A stretch of 64,000 bases of DNA from NCBI GenBank assembly GCA_014529385.2, contig CM043953.1, positions 112,658,549-112,722,548 of the forward strand. The letters run 5' to 3'. The stretch is from Adiantum capillus-veneris. Taxonomy: Eukaryota; Streptophyta; Polypodiopsida; Polypodiales; Pteridaceae. The position numbers and the translations under genes are program-made. Every line of letters starts with the position of its first letter. Positions within the stretch are counted from its first letter, which is position 1. This document shows positions 12,592-22,512 of this stretch, in pieces. Below the pieces are notes generated by a model. It saw only the letters and a list, made by a program, of their open reading frames with translations, did no database searches and was not told where the DNA came from.

Positions 12592-13921
12592 CACTAGGTT
12601 TGTAATGGGACACTTTTATATCCTAGGACACTTTTATGTCCTGTTAAGTGACCATTTTCCTTGAATTATGTCAAGAGTTTCAAAATGGATTTTGAGGTGC
12701 TATCTATCTAGAAAGTTGTCTCATGACCTAAAAAAAACTCGACATTTTTTTGGAATATCAATTCCATCTTTAACCTTGTCCTTCCACAACATTTCACAAC
12801 CTAAACTGTGTGAAAAAACGGGTCCTGTTTTTGGCTTTTTGCAACTATACCACTCTAGAATTCATGTTTGTGAGGTCTATAATGCTAGAGAACTATCTTT
12901 AGTAGTCCTCAACATGTCCTGGTGCTTCTAGGGAGAAATAAATGCTAAAGTTGTAAGTTATGACCAAATTACAAAAATTGTCAAATCTTGTTTTCTAGCC
13001 AATTTTAGCTCTTCTATGATTTTTTTGGTGGCTTTCATGATATCCAAATGCAGTTTTGATTTTCTATGTCGCATATTGTAACATAAAGCTAATATTCCTT
13101 GAGTTTGGGGCACCTAATACCCTATTTTGTATAGTAGACAACGATGATTGATTTTTTCAATTATAGAAGAAAACAAAACATTCTAGTATATCAAGTATAG
13201 CTTTTTCAATATTGTTAGTTTCTTGTGACAACTACATGCATTTTGTAGGTAGTAACCATATCTAGTCATAAGGATCAAATTTGGCTAGATATTGAATAGT
13301 TTCTATGGGATTCTACAACTCATAATGTTGAACCCAGTTTTTTCATGTTTGCTATATTTAGTACTTCATCTTTGTCCCCAAGATTCCCCTTGGTAAGAGA
13401 TGTATTATTCTTTTGACATGCTCCATGGCTTCTTATAAACCTTAAGGACAATAGGGAACTAAGAAAACATGCATATATTATTTGTATTGAGCGTGGCTAT
13501 AGAAACTTTGATGATAGGTTTGCAGAATGGTAAAAATTCAACTTTTTTGTACCTATTTCTTTTGGAAAAACGAAAAATAGTGAGTGAGAAGCAATTATAT
13601 ATGTTCTAATCACCAACCCATTGAAGTTAACTAGGGAATTTATCTCAAGTCCTACAAAAATCCCTAATCTTATTTTTATGCAACAAAACGTAAGAAATGA
13701 CTGTTTTGATGAAAATGTACTGGTCCATCAACTTTGGAGGCTTGGTGTGACCAAAAGATGAAAAATTTTACAAGTTTCTTATTTTTTCCATGTGTAGTAG
13801 GCCTTGAACTATAACCTCATGAAAGGATTTTACAAAATGAATGGATCTACTATGGTTTTGGAGGTTTTTTTCAAAACCCTGAAAGGACACTTTTATGTCC
13901 TGTTAGGTTACCAACCTAGTG
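12592..13921. mobile_element. 1.33-kb TTAA-flanked inverted-repeat element
   Basis: It begins CACTAGGTTTGTAA (12,592) and ends TTACCAACCTAGTG (13,921), with TTAA on each side (12,588-12,591 and 13,922-13,925). Both ends carry a subterminal GGACACTTTTATGTCC motif, itself a short hairpin. The inside is AT-rich without a transposase ORF, so the element is non-autonomous. A TTAA duplication is the piggyBac preference; a 3-bp TWA reading would suggest Harbinger instead. It sits cleanly inside the minisatellite. Confidence 0.65.
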
Positions 13922-13925
13922 TTAA

Positions 13926-14961
13926 GGGGCTAACCCAAATTAAGCGAATAGCCCAAAGCGGGCGACAACTACGTCCAATCGACATAACGTTGATTTGTCA
14001 TAAGCGGTAGATATAACAACCTCGATTTACAATTTGCAAAATGCATGAAGTTAATCAAAGGTAATTACAACCTAACACTATAAACATTTTAATTTACATT
14101 TACAACAGCTACAACAAGTCACAATGAAAAAATATATAATTTATTAATTTTTAAATTAATTTACATAAAAATAATAAAACTAATTATACAATGACATAAA
14201 TCAAAATAACTCTTGTTTTTAATTGATCAAATGCCATTATCTTTCTTTGTTAATGATGATTTTTAATTAATAAAATCTATAAAATAGCAAAAGTTATATT
14301 TTTTAAAAAAATCTTTGTTTGCAATATGTGTGTGTGCATCGAACATAGTGTGTTTAGATTGCTGACAAATGAATGTGCAATTTTATTTATTTGCGTGCAT
14401 GTTTATGTGAATGTGTGTGTACATCTGTGTGTGCGTGCGTGCAAGAGAAGATAATGATAGAGCACACACATGTGACCTATTTGAGCAAGAAGCACTTAAA
14501 GAGATGTCGCCAAACCTGCAAAAAACCACACACACGCACAATGTTACAGAAACACACAAAAGTGAACAAACCTACTACGAATCTTGAAAAGAACCTTACC
14601 TTGTTGATGGGGGGAGTGTGTGAGTGGAGATCTCATGTTTGGCAAGCCCTACAAAAGCAAATCTGCAGCAAGTGAGGAGGAGGAGAGCAAGGGATGAGAA
14701 GAAGGAATGAGCGAAAATGTGCAAGAAAACCCACGGGTTCTGTTTTTGCATAATTTGTTGGTACAAGCATTGTTACAAGCATCTAATACGCACCTAAATC
14801 AATGTCAAAAGATGCATCTAAAGAGGTGTCAATATGTGCGTTGAATAGGGCGTCAAAAATTTAAAATTTGTTTTTTTTTTTAAATGGTTCTCTCTAGAAT
14901 TAGCTACACATATACTGACACCCGCCACTAGTGTCAATAATTTGATGTCGACATTTAGGTG
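13926..14961. other. remaining minisatellite and AT-rich spacer
   Basis: 13,926-14,010 continues the CTAAGCGG minisatellite. 14,011-14,330 is very AT-rich. From about 14,880, short repeats with GACACCCGCCACTAGTGTC (an imperfect hairpin at about 14,919-14,937) precede the CACTA terminus. No gene is seen. Confidence 0.45.
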
Positions 14962-14974
14962 ATCTCTTGTAGTG
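14962..14974 (-). repeat. CACTA terminal inverted repeat
   Basis: On the minus strand the sequence begins CACTACAAGAGATC. CACTACAAGA is the conserved start of plant En/Spm-type elements. Confidence 0.65.
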
Positions 14975-15294
14975 TATTTGGGATCCTTTCAGAGCTTGAG
15001 TTCATAGAGGGAGGCAAAGCGGCCTTAGACTATGTCTGGCTCAGGTAGGTTGGAAGTGTTCTGGCTCGCTCCTAGTGAAGTGAAATTCTCTCTGTCCATA
15101 GTAGAGCAGAAGTGGATGGGTGGACCGATCGATCCCTACACAGGGTTTGGTGCTCTGCTAGTCATTTTGTTATATTTTTTATATTATGGTATACCCAAAT
15201 TTTGTTATTGCATTAATACATGGTTGCCTATTTTATTTAGATGGGGCATTTAAAGATTCTCTTGTGTCTCTGTGAACTCTATTCCACCCTCCAC

Positions 15295-15299
<5 letters not shown>

Positions 15300-15358
<59 letters not shown>
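15300..15358. repeat. (TC)n microsatellite
   Basis: Pure TC repeat of almost 60 bp. Confidence 0.97.
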
Positions 15359-15362
<4 letters not shown>

Positions 15363-15573
15363 AGGTGTACACTTACACTCACCAACCACAACGTTATTTT
15401 TCTTAAGTACGCTTTCATTTATAGCATCCATTTAGAGGTATAACTAGTCACTAGGTGCCTCTGGATGCATTATGGATCATGGCATAAACTCCATGCTAGG
15501 TCAGACATTGAGAACTCCTCCCCTATGCAAATGCTTCTGTAACTCTAATGTTCTTTGAACTCCGATGTATATT

Positions 15574-15654
15574 GAAAATTGTATAAAAGTGTAAATTTTG
15601 TATTTTGTGCATAGACCTCTGGGGAGGGGTATCTCTCACCTAGTATCAGAGCCC
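15574..15654 (+). promoter_or_regulatory. LTR end with TATA box and primer binding site
   Basis: TATAAAAG at about 15,574, then a short R/U5-like segment ending ...CTCTCA at 15,638, then TAGTATCAGAGCCC (15,641-15,654). The last resembles TGGTATCAGAGC, the site complementary to initiator tRNA-Met in many plant Copia and Gypsy elements, with one change. The LTR left end could not be placed. Confidence 0.45.
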
Positions 15655-15882
15655 ATGCTTAAGGTTATGGGGCTAGCCTGAAGCCTGATACTAGTCGGGT
15701 TAGTTATGTATCATGCATGCATCCATGCATGTTGTTTGAGAAAGGATATTGTATTCATGATTCATCTATGAGTGACATTGATTGGTGGTACCTGCTTGAC
15801 TTGTCTTCTTACTTGAATTATGATAAAGTGATTGAAGTGCTCAACAATATTTTTTTCAATGTTTGTTTTGTAGTAATAACAA

Positions 15883-16230
15883 ATGGCTCCTAGAGTGACA
15901 TTTGAATGCTTTAGCAAGGGAAATGAGGTTTTGGCCATAGTACTCAACAATATGGCAATGCAGTTATCGAGGGATGCAAAGGAACTATTTTACTTAGAAA
16001 TTGGGACCAAAGTCTTTGCAATGCCAGGAAACACGGCTTGTTGGAAACGTGCTGACTGTAGCTGCCTTACTTGTCATCAAGAACCCTTCCGTCAGTTCTT
16101 TATTTACACCGATGATACTCTGAAAGATTGGTTTGCCAACCTCAAGCTAGTTCAACTTAGGATGTGGTTAGGTCTAGAAGATATGTACTACTACTTAGCA
16201 ATGCGCTCCCAAATGCTAAGGATTTTCTAA
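15883..16230 (+). CDS. possible N-terminal gag-like fragment, unidentified
   Basis: A 115-codon open frame beginning 229 bp after the primer binding site at 15,641, the usual place for gag. The product is Leu/Met/Trp-rich with several cysteines. I recognise no domain. The following 260 bp are stop-rich and then give way to the Copia LTR. It could be a gag start truncated by the Copia insertion. Confidence 0.22.
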   Translation: MAPRVTFECFSKGNEVLAIVLNNMAMQLSRDAKELFYLEIGTKVFAMPGNTACWKRADCSCLTCHQEPFRQFFIYTDDTLKDWFANLKLVQLRMWLGLEDMYYYLAMRSQMLRIF

Positions 16231-16490
16231 GCTGCCAAGAAGCTTGAAGCACTTGCAGCTATCATAGGAGCCATAAATTGCACTCCATATCTCCGATTGA
16301 GGAGCCGTCTAGCGAGCTAGAAGAACACTTCAAGGATAACATCTACACTTTCCTTTCAATCATTTAAACACTTTGATCATTCATGTTTGATAGGTACCAT
16401 AGCAAAGTAACTTGGCCCAAGAAATCACATAATACACGCACACCTCAACCATTTGCCTGCCCTTGACTTCATATATGTCTTACCACTTTA

Positions 16491-16856
16491 AAATATCGTT
16501 AAATCCTATCTTCATTATATGTACTAGTTTCTCGCTCTTGCTCACATCATTGTGAGAAACATGTCTACACCTAGAACTTTATTTACATGCCACATGGAGC
16601 ATACACTTGTCCTAAATCTCCTCATGCACACAACACCTAGCCACCTATGTGGATGCACTAGCATCTGCCACCTCTACTACTTGCATGTATCAATCCATCT
16701 ATAAATGGAGCTCCATTGTACAAACTCACTATCTCGATAAATTATAATCCACTACATCCTTTTGTATAGTATTATCAAGTGTTCTGCCTAGCTTAGGATA
16801 GGTTGTTTATTATGAATGCAAGGAATGATTATGCACCGTGATGAGTAAGCCTTATA
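16491..16856 (+). repeat. Copia 5' LTR
   Basis: About 118 bp (16,502-16,618) match 48,270-48,389 downstream, including CATGCCACATGGAGCATA. TATAAATGGAGC (about 16,699) is a TATA box. The LTR is followed by TGGTATCAAAGC at 16,859-16,870. The left boundary is fixed only by comparison with the 3' copy. Confidence 0.62.
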
Positions 16857-16858
16857 AG

Positions 16859-16870
16859 TGGTATCAAAGC
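16859..16870 (+). other. primer binding site (initiator tRNA-Met type)
   Basis: TGGTATCAAAGC, one base from the usual TGGTATCAGAGC, directly after the Copia 5' LTR. Confidence 0.7.
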
Positions 16871-17296
16871 AATTATGAGGCTCACTATAATTATTATTAG
16901 CATGACTACTCATTGTAAATACTTTTATATTTTATTTTTCTTTTTTTTTTATATGTCTCTCTATCTACTGCATGCTAGGTGTAAGCATCTTCATAGTCTA
17001 GGTGTCTCATTCAGCTCATGCTAAGTGGCATATGGAGGTGAGCATTTGAGGACAAGTGTTAGAACTTTGTCTCGCTTCAGTTAATGATAAAGAAGACGAA
17101 AGCTCAAGAAAATCAAATCATCTGTGTGATGCTCAATGTTATTCTCCTCAAGCTCCAGACTACCCTCTCAAAAAATTCATTTCTCTCAAAGTTTTGGTCG
17201 GAAGTCCTAGCTCACAAATGGCCATGCTCTATTGCCACCTACACTTTTAGCCTCTGGTAATAATCTGGTTTCATCCAGCCTTGTGAGAGTGCTCAG
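16871..17296. other. Copia leader, no recognisable gene
   Basis: One short open frame (17,056-17,250) without a recognisable domain. I treat the stretch as untranslated leader or unrelated insert. Confidence 0.35.
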
Positions 17297-17909
<613 letters not shown>

Positions 17910-18028
17910 CACAGGTGGTGGGCTGGATTGAGTGAGTTTTGGCTTAACGCCTCCACACAAGGTAGCACCTTGCCTAGGGGGAGGCTGAGGGAGCAAGGGT
18001 TACAATTGATGAGACACGGAAAACTAGG

Positions 18029-19215
18029 GGAGAGAGAGAGAGAGAGAGAGAGATAGTTATATGACATATGGGACCAAATGAACATGTCACGTGGTGTGAG
18101 TGGAGGTCATAAGTGACTCTCGATGCTCAAAAATGGTTGAAATGAGTGTCGCAATAGAGAGTCCACATCGTGGTTGGGAGAGAAAGGTATGTAGGGAGAG
18201 TTCATGGCTGAATATATGGGGAAAAGAGGACCTAATGTGGTCAAAAGCTCTCTCTCACACTTGACGAGGACATAAGGCGCAAAGTCGATGAGACTCCTTG
18301 CGAGTGCCCCAACGTCCTGTCTCGCAGTGTAGAGAATGGGAGCTAAGACGAATGGATTCAATGGTGCGGATCGCACTCAACGAGATGGGCTCAAGGATGT
18401 AGGGATGGTTTCGGTTACCTCGTTCGGAGAAGAAGAGAGATTTGTAGTTTGGGGCAATGTCTGTGGTGTAATAGCTGAAGCGAATCCTCCAGATTTCTCC
18501 CAATCCGTGATACATTGGCGTTGTAAGAAGGCCTCATTAACTTGGGAGTCGATCGATGCATCCTTGTCCAAGTGACATGCATCCCATCTTCCAAACCATT
18601 TCTTGATGTCAAGCATCCACCCCGAACTTAGTGTTTTGCTCTTGCATGTCTCTTGGACCTTTTGACTTGCTTCATATGGGATTCTAGGAAGTCGATACAA
18701 AGGGCTACGTTGTGTCTTAAGCATGTACTCCACAACCCTTTGCATGCCCAAGACCTCAACGGGAAGCGATCCGGACTCAAGCAGTATGAGCATGTAGGGT
18801 GTTTGTGTCTTGACTTGGAGAAAGTTCATGAGAAAACGCTTTTGAACATTCTCAAACTCTTTCCAAGTAGATTTCCCGATGCTTCCACCCCACACCTCCG
18901 CTCCATAAAGAAGCACCGATGTCACCAATGTGTCAAAGAGCTACTTTTTGAGAGCCCAACACTTGATCTCTCCAGCATTGTACATGTTCTCAAATGCATA
19001 ATAAGCCCTCTTTCCATCTTCCAAGTGACACATTGCACAATCCTTCCATTTATGATTGGATGGAACCTCAAGGCCAAGGTACTTAAAGTGATCTACCACT
19101 TCAAGTTTCTCATTGTTGTATACAATGCATGGATTTTTGTCATTGAGGATCTTTACAAGCATAACCTTGGTTTTGGATCCATGCACAATCAGCCCGCTAT
19201 GTAGGCAAAAGTGTT

Positions 19216-19217
<2 letters not shown>
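18029..19217 (-). pseudogene. LINE retrotransposon 3' part, copy 1
   Basis: Minus strand: the C-terminal region of a LINE reverse transcriptase, including VDHFKYLGLEVPS (about 19,075) and VTSVLLYGAEVWGG (about 18,900). A C-terminal region follows with paired His/Cys residues (HSLHC and LCALC) near 18,250-18,330, then a 3' UTR and a (CT)n tail at 18,029-18,053. The copy is 5'-truncated at 19,217 and has frameshifts. Non-LTR elements copy themselves by target-primed reverse transcription, which explains the truncation. Confidence 0.75.
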
Positions 19218-19257
<40 letters not shown>

Positions 19258-19757
19258 TATCATCCTTTGAGGTCAAATATGAGCTATGGGACCAAAGTTA
19301 CATGTGATGTAGTATGTGTATGGCTGATGAGTGACTCTTGATGCTCCAAAATTATGGTGATGAGAGTCACAACGGAGAGCCCACACTATGGCTGGGAGAG
19401 GAAAGTAGGTAGGTCTAAGTCATGGCTAAAAATGTGAGAGAAGCAAGCTTGGATGTGACCAAAAGCTGAGCTCTCTAGTAGTGTGTTGTAGTCAGACTCT
19501 CGAACTTGCAGTGAGCATAATGTGCACCATCTATTTGACTCTTCTCCATCTCCCCAACGCCTTGTCTCACATCAAAGGGAATGGGAGCTAAGCCAAATGG
19601 TTGTGATAGTGCATATCACTGACAAGGGGATGGGCGCAAGCATGTAAGTGTGAGTACAATTTCCTCTTTCAGCAAAGAACATAGCTTTGTAGTTGGGGGC
19701 AATATGGGTGGTGTAATGTATGAAGCGTGACCCACCGGATTTCTCCCAAGCTGTAAT
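19218..19757 (-). pseudogene. LINE retrotransposon 3' end, copy 2
   Basis: A second, shorter copy of the same LINE family. Its C-terminal segment contains HYTTHIAPNYKAMFF (matching HYTTDIAPNYKSLFF-like sequence in copy 1 with changes), HSL and CTLC, then a 3' UTR alignable with 18,055-18,240 and a (CT)n tail at 19,218-19,250. The tail directly abuts the truncated 5' end of copy 1, so the two are head to tail. Confidence 0.72.
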
Positions 19758-19821
19758 GAAGGGGAGAGAGAGAGGGGGCAAGGGGAGGGGTCGACAGAGA
19801 GAGAAGGGGTGATGGGAGAAA

Positions 19822-19861
<40 letters not shown>
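19822..19861. repeat. 40-base G homopolymer
   Basis: An uninterrupted G run on the plus strand, followed by (AC)n (about 19,879-19,900), (GT)n (about 19,935-19,972) and (GGA)n (about 19,987-20,015). Confidence 0.95.
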
Positions 19862-19864
<3 letters not shown>

Positions 19865-20129
19865 GGACTCGCAGACACAACACACACACACACACACACA
19901 GGGAGAGACATATTCAACAAGATAGAGATATAGTGTTTGTGTTTGTGTTTGTGTGTGTGTGTGTGTGTGTGTGACACACACATAGAAGGAGGAGGAGGAG
20001 GAGGAGGAGGAGGAGGCGGTTCTTGGCTACTCCACTTGAGGGAGGGGCCGCAATGGGTGGTGGTGGTAGGATTAGGGGTGGTACATGGTGTTAGTAAGCT
20101 AGCACCACTAACCACCATTGGTGGGTTAA

Positions 20130-20991
20130 GGTGGCGGTGACAATGGCTGCTAAGGGGCGGCAATGGGAGGTAGAGGTGGTGAGATGGGAAAAAAAATATC
20201 GCTTCAAAGCTCGCTTCATTGAGCTTGTTCTAGCCACTTGTTATTTCATCTACATGACCACACCTCGCAAAGTCAAGCCTTGCTCAATCAATTGCATGCA
20301 GGCCCATTTGCTGCCTTAGATGCTACTCTCAGTCTTGAACACCCTCCATTGTTCACGCCATCACTTTGCCAGCAACTTTACACCTGGGCATTTTACGACT
20401 TCTGCTTGCCATCATCACATTAGCACATAATCTTTGCTAGTAAGCCAGCGCCATCATTTCACTCGAAGCTTGCATGAGCTGCCTAGACACATGCAGCAAC
20501 TTCTATCAAAAATTTTCAAAGTCTCGTCATACATTGCCAACAAATTTGTTAATTTATTCAAGTTAGCTTTTAATAAGTTTGCTAATCTCTTGTTCACACG
20601 CTCAATATTGTGTGCAAATAGTTGCTAAGGTGGTTGTGGGCAATTGCAACTCTTTTTTGCAAGTTCTAAATTGCTCTTTCGCCTTTTTCTCTTGCACTAC
20701 GAATGAAAAGGTAATGCAAAGCGACTCCAATTCAACAAATCAACCCGGCAATTCAAAGTCGCACACACAAAGGATTACAAGGGAGCAATATCGAGATTTT
20801 TGGAGTGAAAAGAATTCACAATGACAAAGATCTTCACTACCCGTAGAAGAAGTTGCGGAGAACGACATCAACAAGGTGTATCAAGTTTATGCTCAAAAAT
20901 TGGTAAACAAAGTTCTCAACTTCTAAATTCTTGTATGTGAGGATTCTATACATTGTTTGAGAGAGCCTCTCAAGTACGACCGCTCTGCACT
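20130..20991. other. shared purine module and Copia leader, no gene
   Basis: 20,145-20,228 repeats the module seen at 7,660-7,935. The rest is AT-rich with short open frames lacking recognisable domains. It precedes the Copia gag start and may be its leader. Confidence 0.4.
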
Positions 20992-21595
20992 ATGAGCACC
21001 AAGAATATGGACAAGTTTAATTGCCAAAATTTTCACACTTGCCAAGTTAAAATCAAAGGATATCTGATGAAAAAGAATCTATGGGCTGTTGTAAATCCAA
21101 TTGGGGAAGGGGAGAGCATTATGACACGAGGCGCACATGCACAATTTGTGTCAAAAGACGAGCAATCTCTAGGCATTATCATCACTGCATTGGATGATAA
21201 TTATGTTTATTACATAGATAAACGCAATACTTCATTACAAGCATGGAGAACCTTGGCAAAAAGGCTTGATGCAAAGGCTAAGAAGTTCGAAATTAGCCTA
21301 AAAATGCAGTATTATGGGTTCATGATGGATACTAATGAAGATTTAGCAAGTGTCATCAATAGGCTCAATCCATTTTCACTCAAGTAGCATCTTTAGATGC
21401 TAAAGTAGATGATGAGGAATTTTGCTCAAAGCACTTCCGCTCGAGTATGATCACATAGTCACAGTTATTAAAGAAAAGGAACATGTATCTAAGTTTGAAG
21501 ATGTGGTCAATTCACTTCAAGATGAAGAAAAGAATCACTCTAATGACAATTGTACATCAAATGGAGTTTATGTTATGCAAAAGGCTAAGTGCAAG
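20992..21595 (+). pseudogene. Copia gag, 5' part
   Basis: Starts ATGAGCACCAAGAAT. The product has the usual plant Copia gag pattern: an N-terminal region with MDKFNCQNF, YLMKKNLWAVV and LDAKAKKF-like helices, then ALPLEYDHIV, the QDEE region and a Lys-rich approach to the zinc knuckle. At least two frameshifts (about 21,380 and 21,418) break it. It is cut at 21,595 in the first cysteine loop of the knuckle by insertion of element A. The closest conserved family is the UBN2-like gag of plant Copia elements. Confidence 0.75.
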
Positions 21596-22474
21596 TATTT
21601 TCGGGTCGCCGCGACGGACATCCATAGCATAGCTCTCAAGCATCAACATATTTATCAATACAAGGGAAGCGACTTGGATGAGGCATGGAAACTCACTAGG
21701 GTGTCATTCCTAATGAAGTGAACTCGAAGAGATACAACTACTAACTCTACAAGCAAATCAAACGCATTACCGCCAAGTAATCTGCCTATGTCCTCCTACA
21801 CAGCTCTACAATCATATCGGAATCGCACGAAACTTGAAGGGAATCTACAGGGGATTATCAGGAACATATCCTATCACTATCACAGCATTCTGGAGAGGTA
21901 GAAAAATCACGATCTTTCATCCCAAAGTCAGCAAAAACAACAAACATGTGATCCTAATGGGTCGTTTTAGGGTCCCTAAAGCCCCTCCTAGGGTCAAAAC
22001 AACATAAAACACCATATAGACACTCAAAACAACGATTTAAGGCCTCAAACTCGTAGTTGAAAACCTACACCGAATCTTGAATGATTACACTTAAATGGAA
22101 GAGCAAGATGAGGGCAACACAATGCAAGAAACAAATCTGAATTTGGATTACCGTAGCCGCAATGGCGAGGATTACAAGTTTGAACAAGAAGGAGCTCTCA
22201 AACGTACACTGTCTTCTGAGTTTTCCATCAAAAACATTGTGTTCAAACTTACAAAAAATGACCTTTATAGATTAGGTCTTTACAAATGGCTTTTCCGACC
22301 ATAAGCTCCTAAACTGGCTCTCTAATATACAATTGCTCCCATAAGAATAATCATACATCCTTTGACAAATTCTCGGCTTAGAGATGCTTCCTTACAAAAG
22401 AATTTTAAAATGGTTTCTCAGAAAAATATGATCCTTCTCTGGAAACGGCCGCTTGTTGCTTCGTCCGCGAAACA
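21596..22474 (-). repeat. element A 3' LTR
   Basis: Aligns with 47,020-47,836 over most of its length (for example GGTCGCCGCGACG, CATAGCATAGCTCTCAAGCA, CATCAAAAA), but with many substitutions and two indels: about 90 bp extra at 21,945-22,035 here and about 25 bp extra in the other copy. The divergence marks an old insertion. The outer terminal base pair is mutated here (TATTTTC instead of TGTTTTC). Confidence 0.85.
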
Positions 22475-22489
22475 CTCCCCCCTTCCTTA
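22475..22489 (-). promoter_or_regulatory. element A terminal polypurine tract
   Basis: Minus strand TAAGGAAGGGGGGAG, directly next to the LTR start. It primes plus-strand DNA synthesis. Confidence 0.8.
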
Positions 22490-22512
22490 TCTTCGCACAC
22501 CCTCATGCCTGT

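Larger units (their letters stand above)
8590..14974 (-). mobile_element. decayed CACTA DNA transposon (left end not found)
   Basis: TNP2 remnants on the minus strand plus a CACTA-type terminus at the right edge, where the minus strand begins CACTACAAGAGATC at 14,974. The span between the TNP2 start and this terminus holds tandem and minisatellite repeats, like the repetitive subterminal regions that bind element proteins in En/Spm. That all these parts belong to one element is an inference; the second terminal repeat and the 3-bp target duplication were not found. Confidence 0.5.

Noticed and set aside
12592-13921. A second CACTA element, because the ends read CACTAG
   Set aside because: The flanks are TTAA on both sides rather than a 3-bp direct repeat, and the subterminal motifs differ from the CACTACAAGA type at 14,974.
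14373-14675. Plus-strand frame with Cys-rich start
   Set aside because: Begins in a GT-rich stretch and has no domain or codon pattern of a gene.
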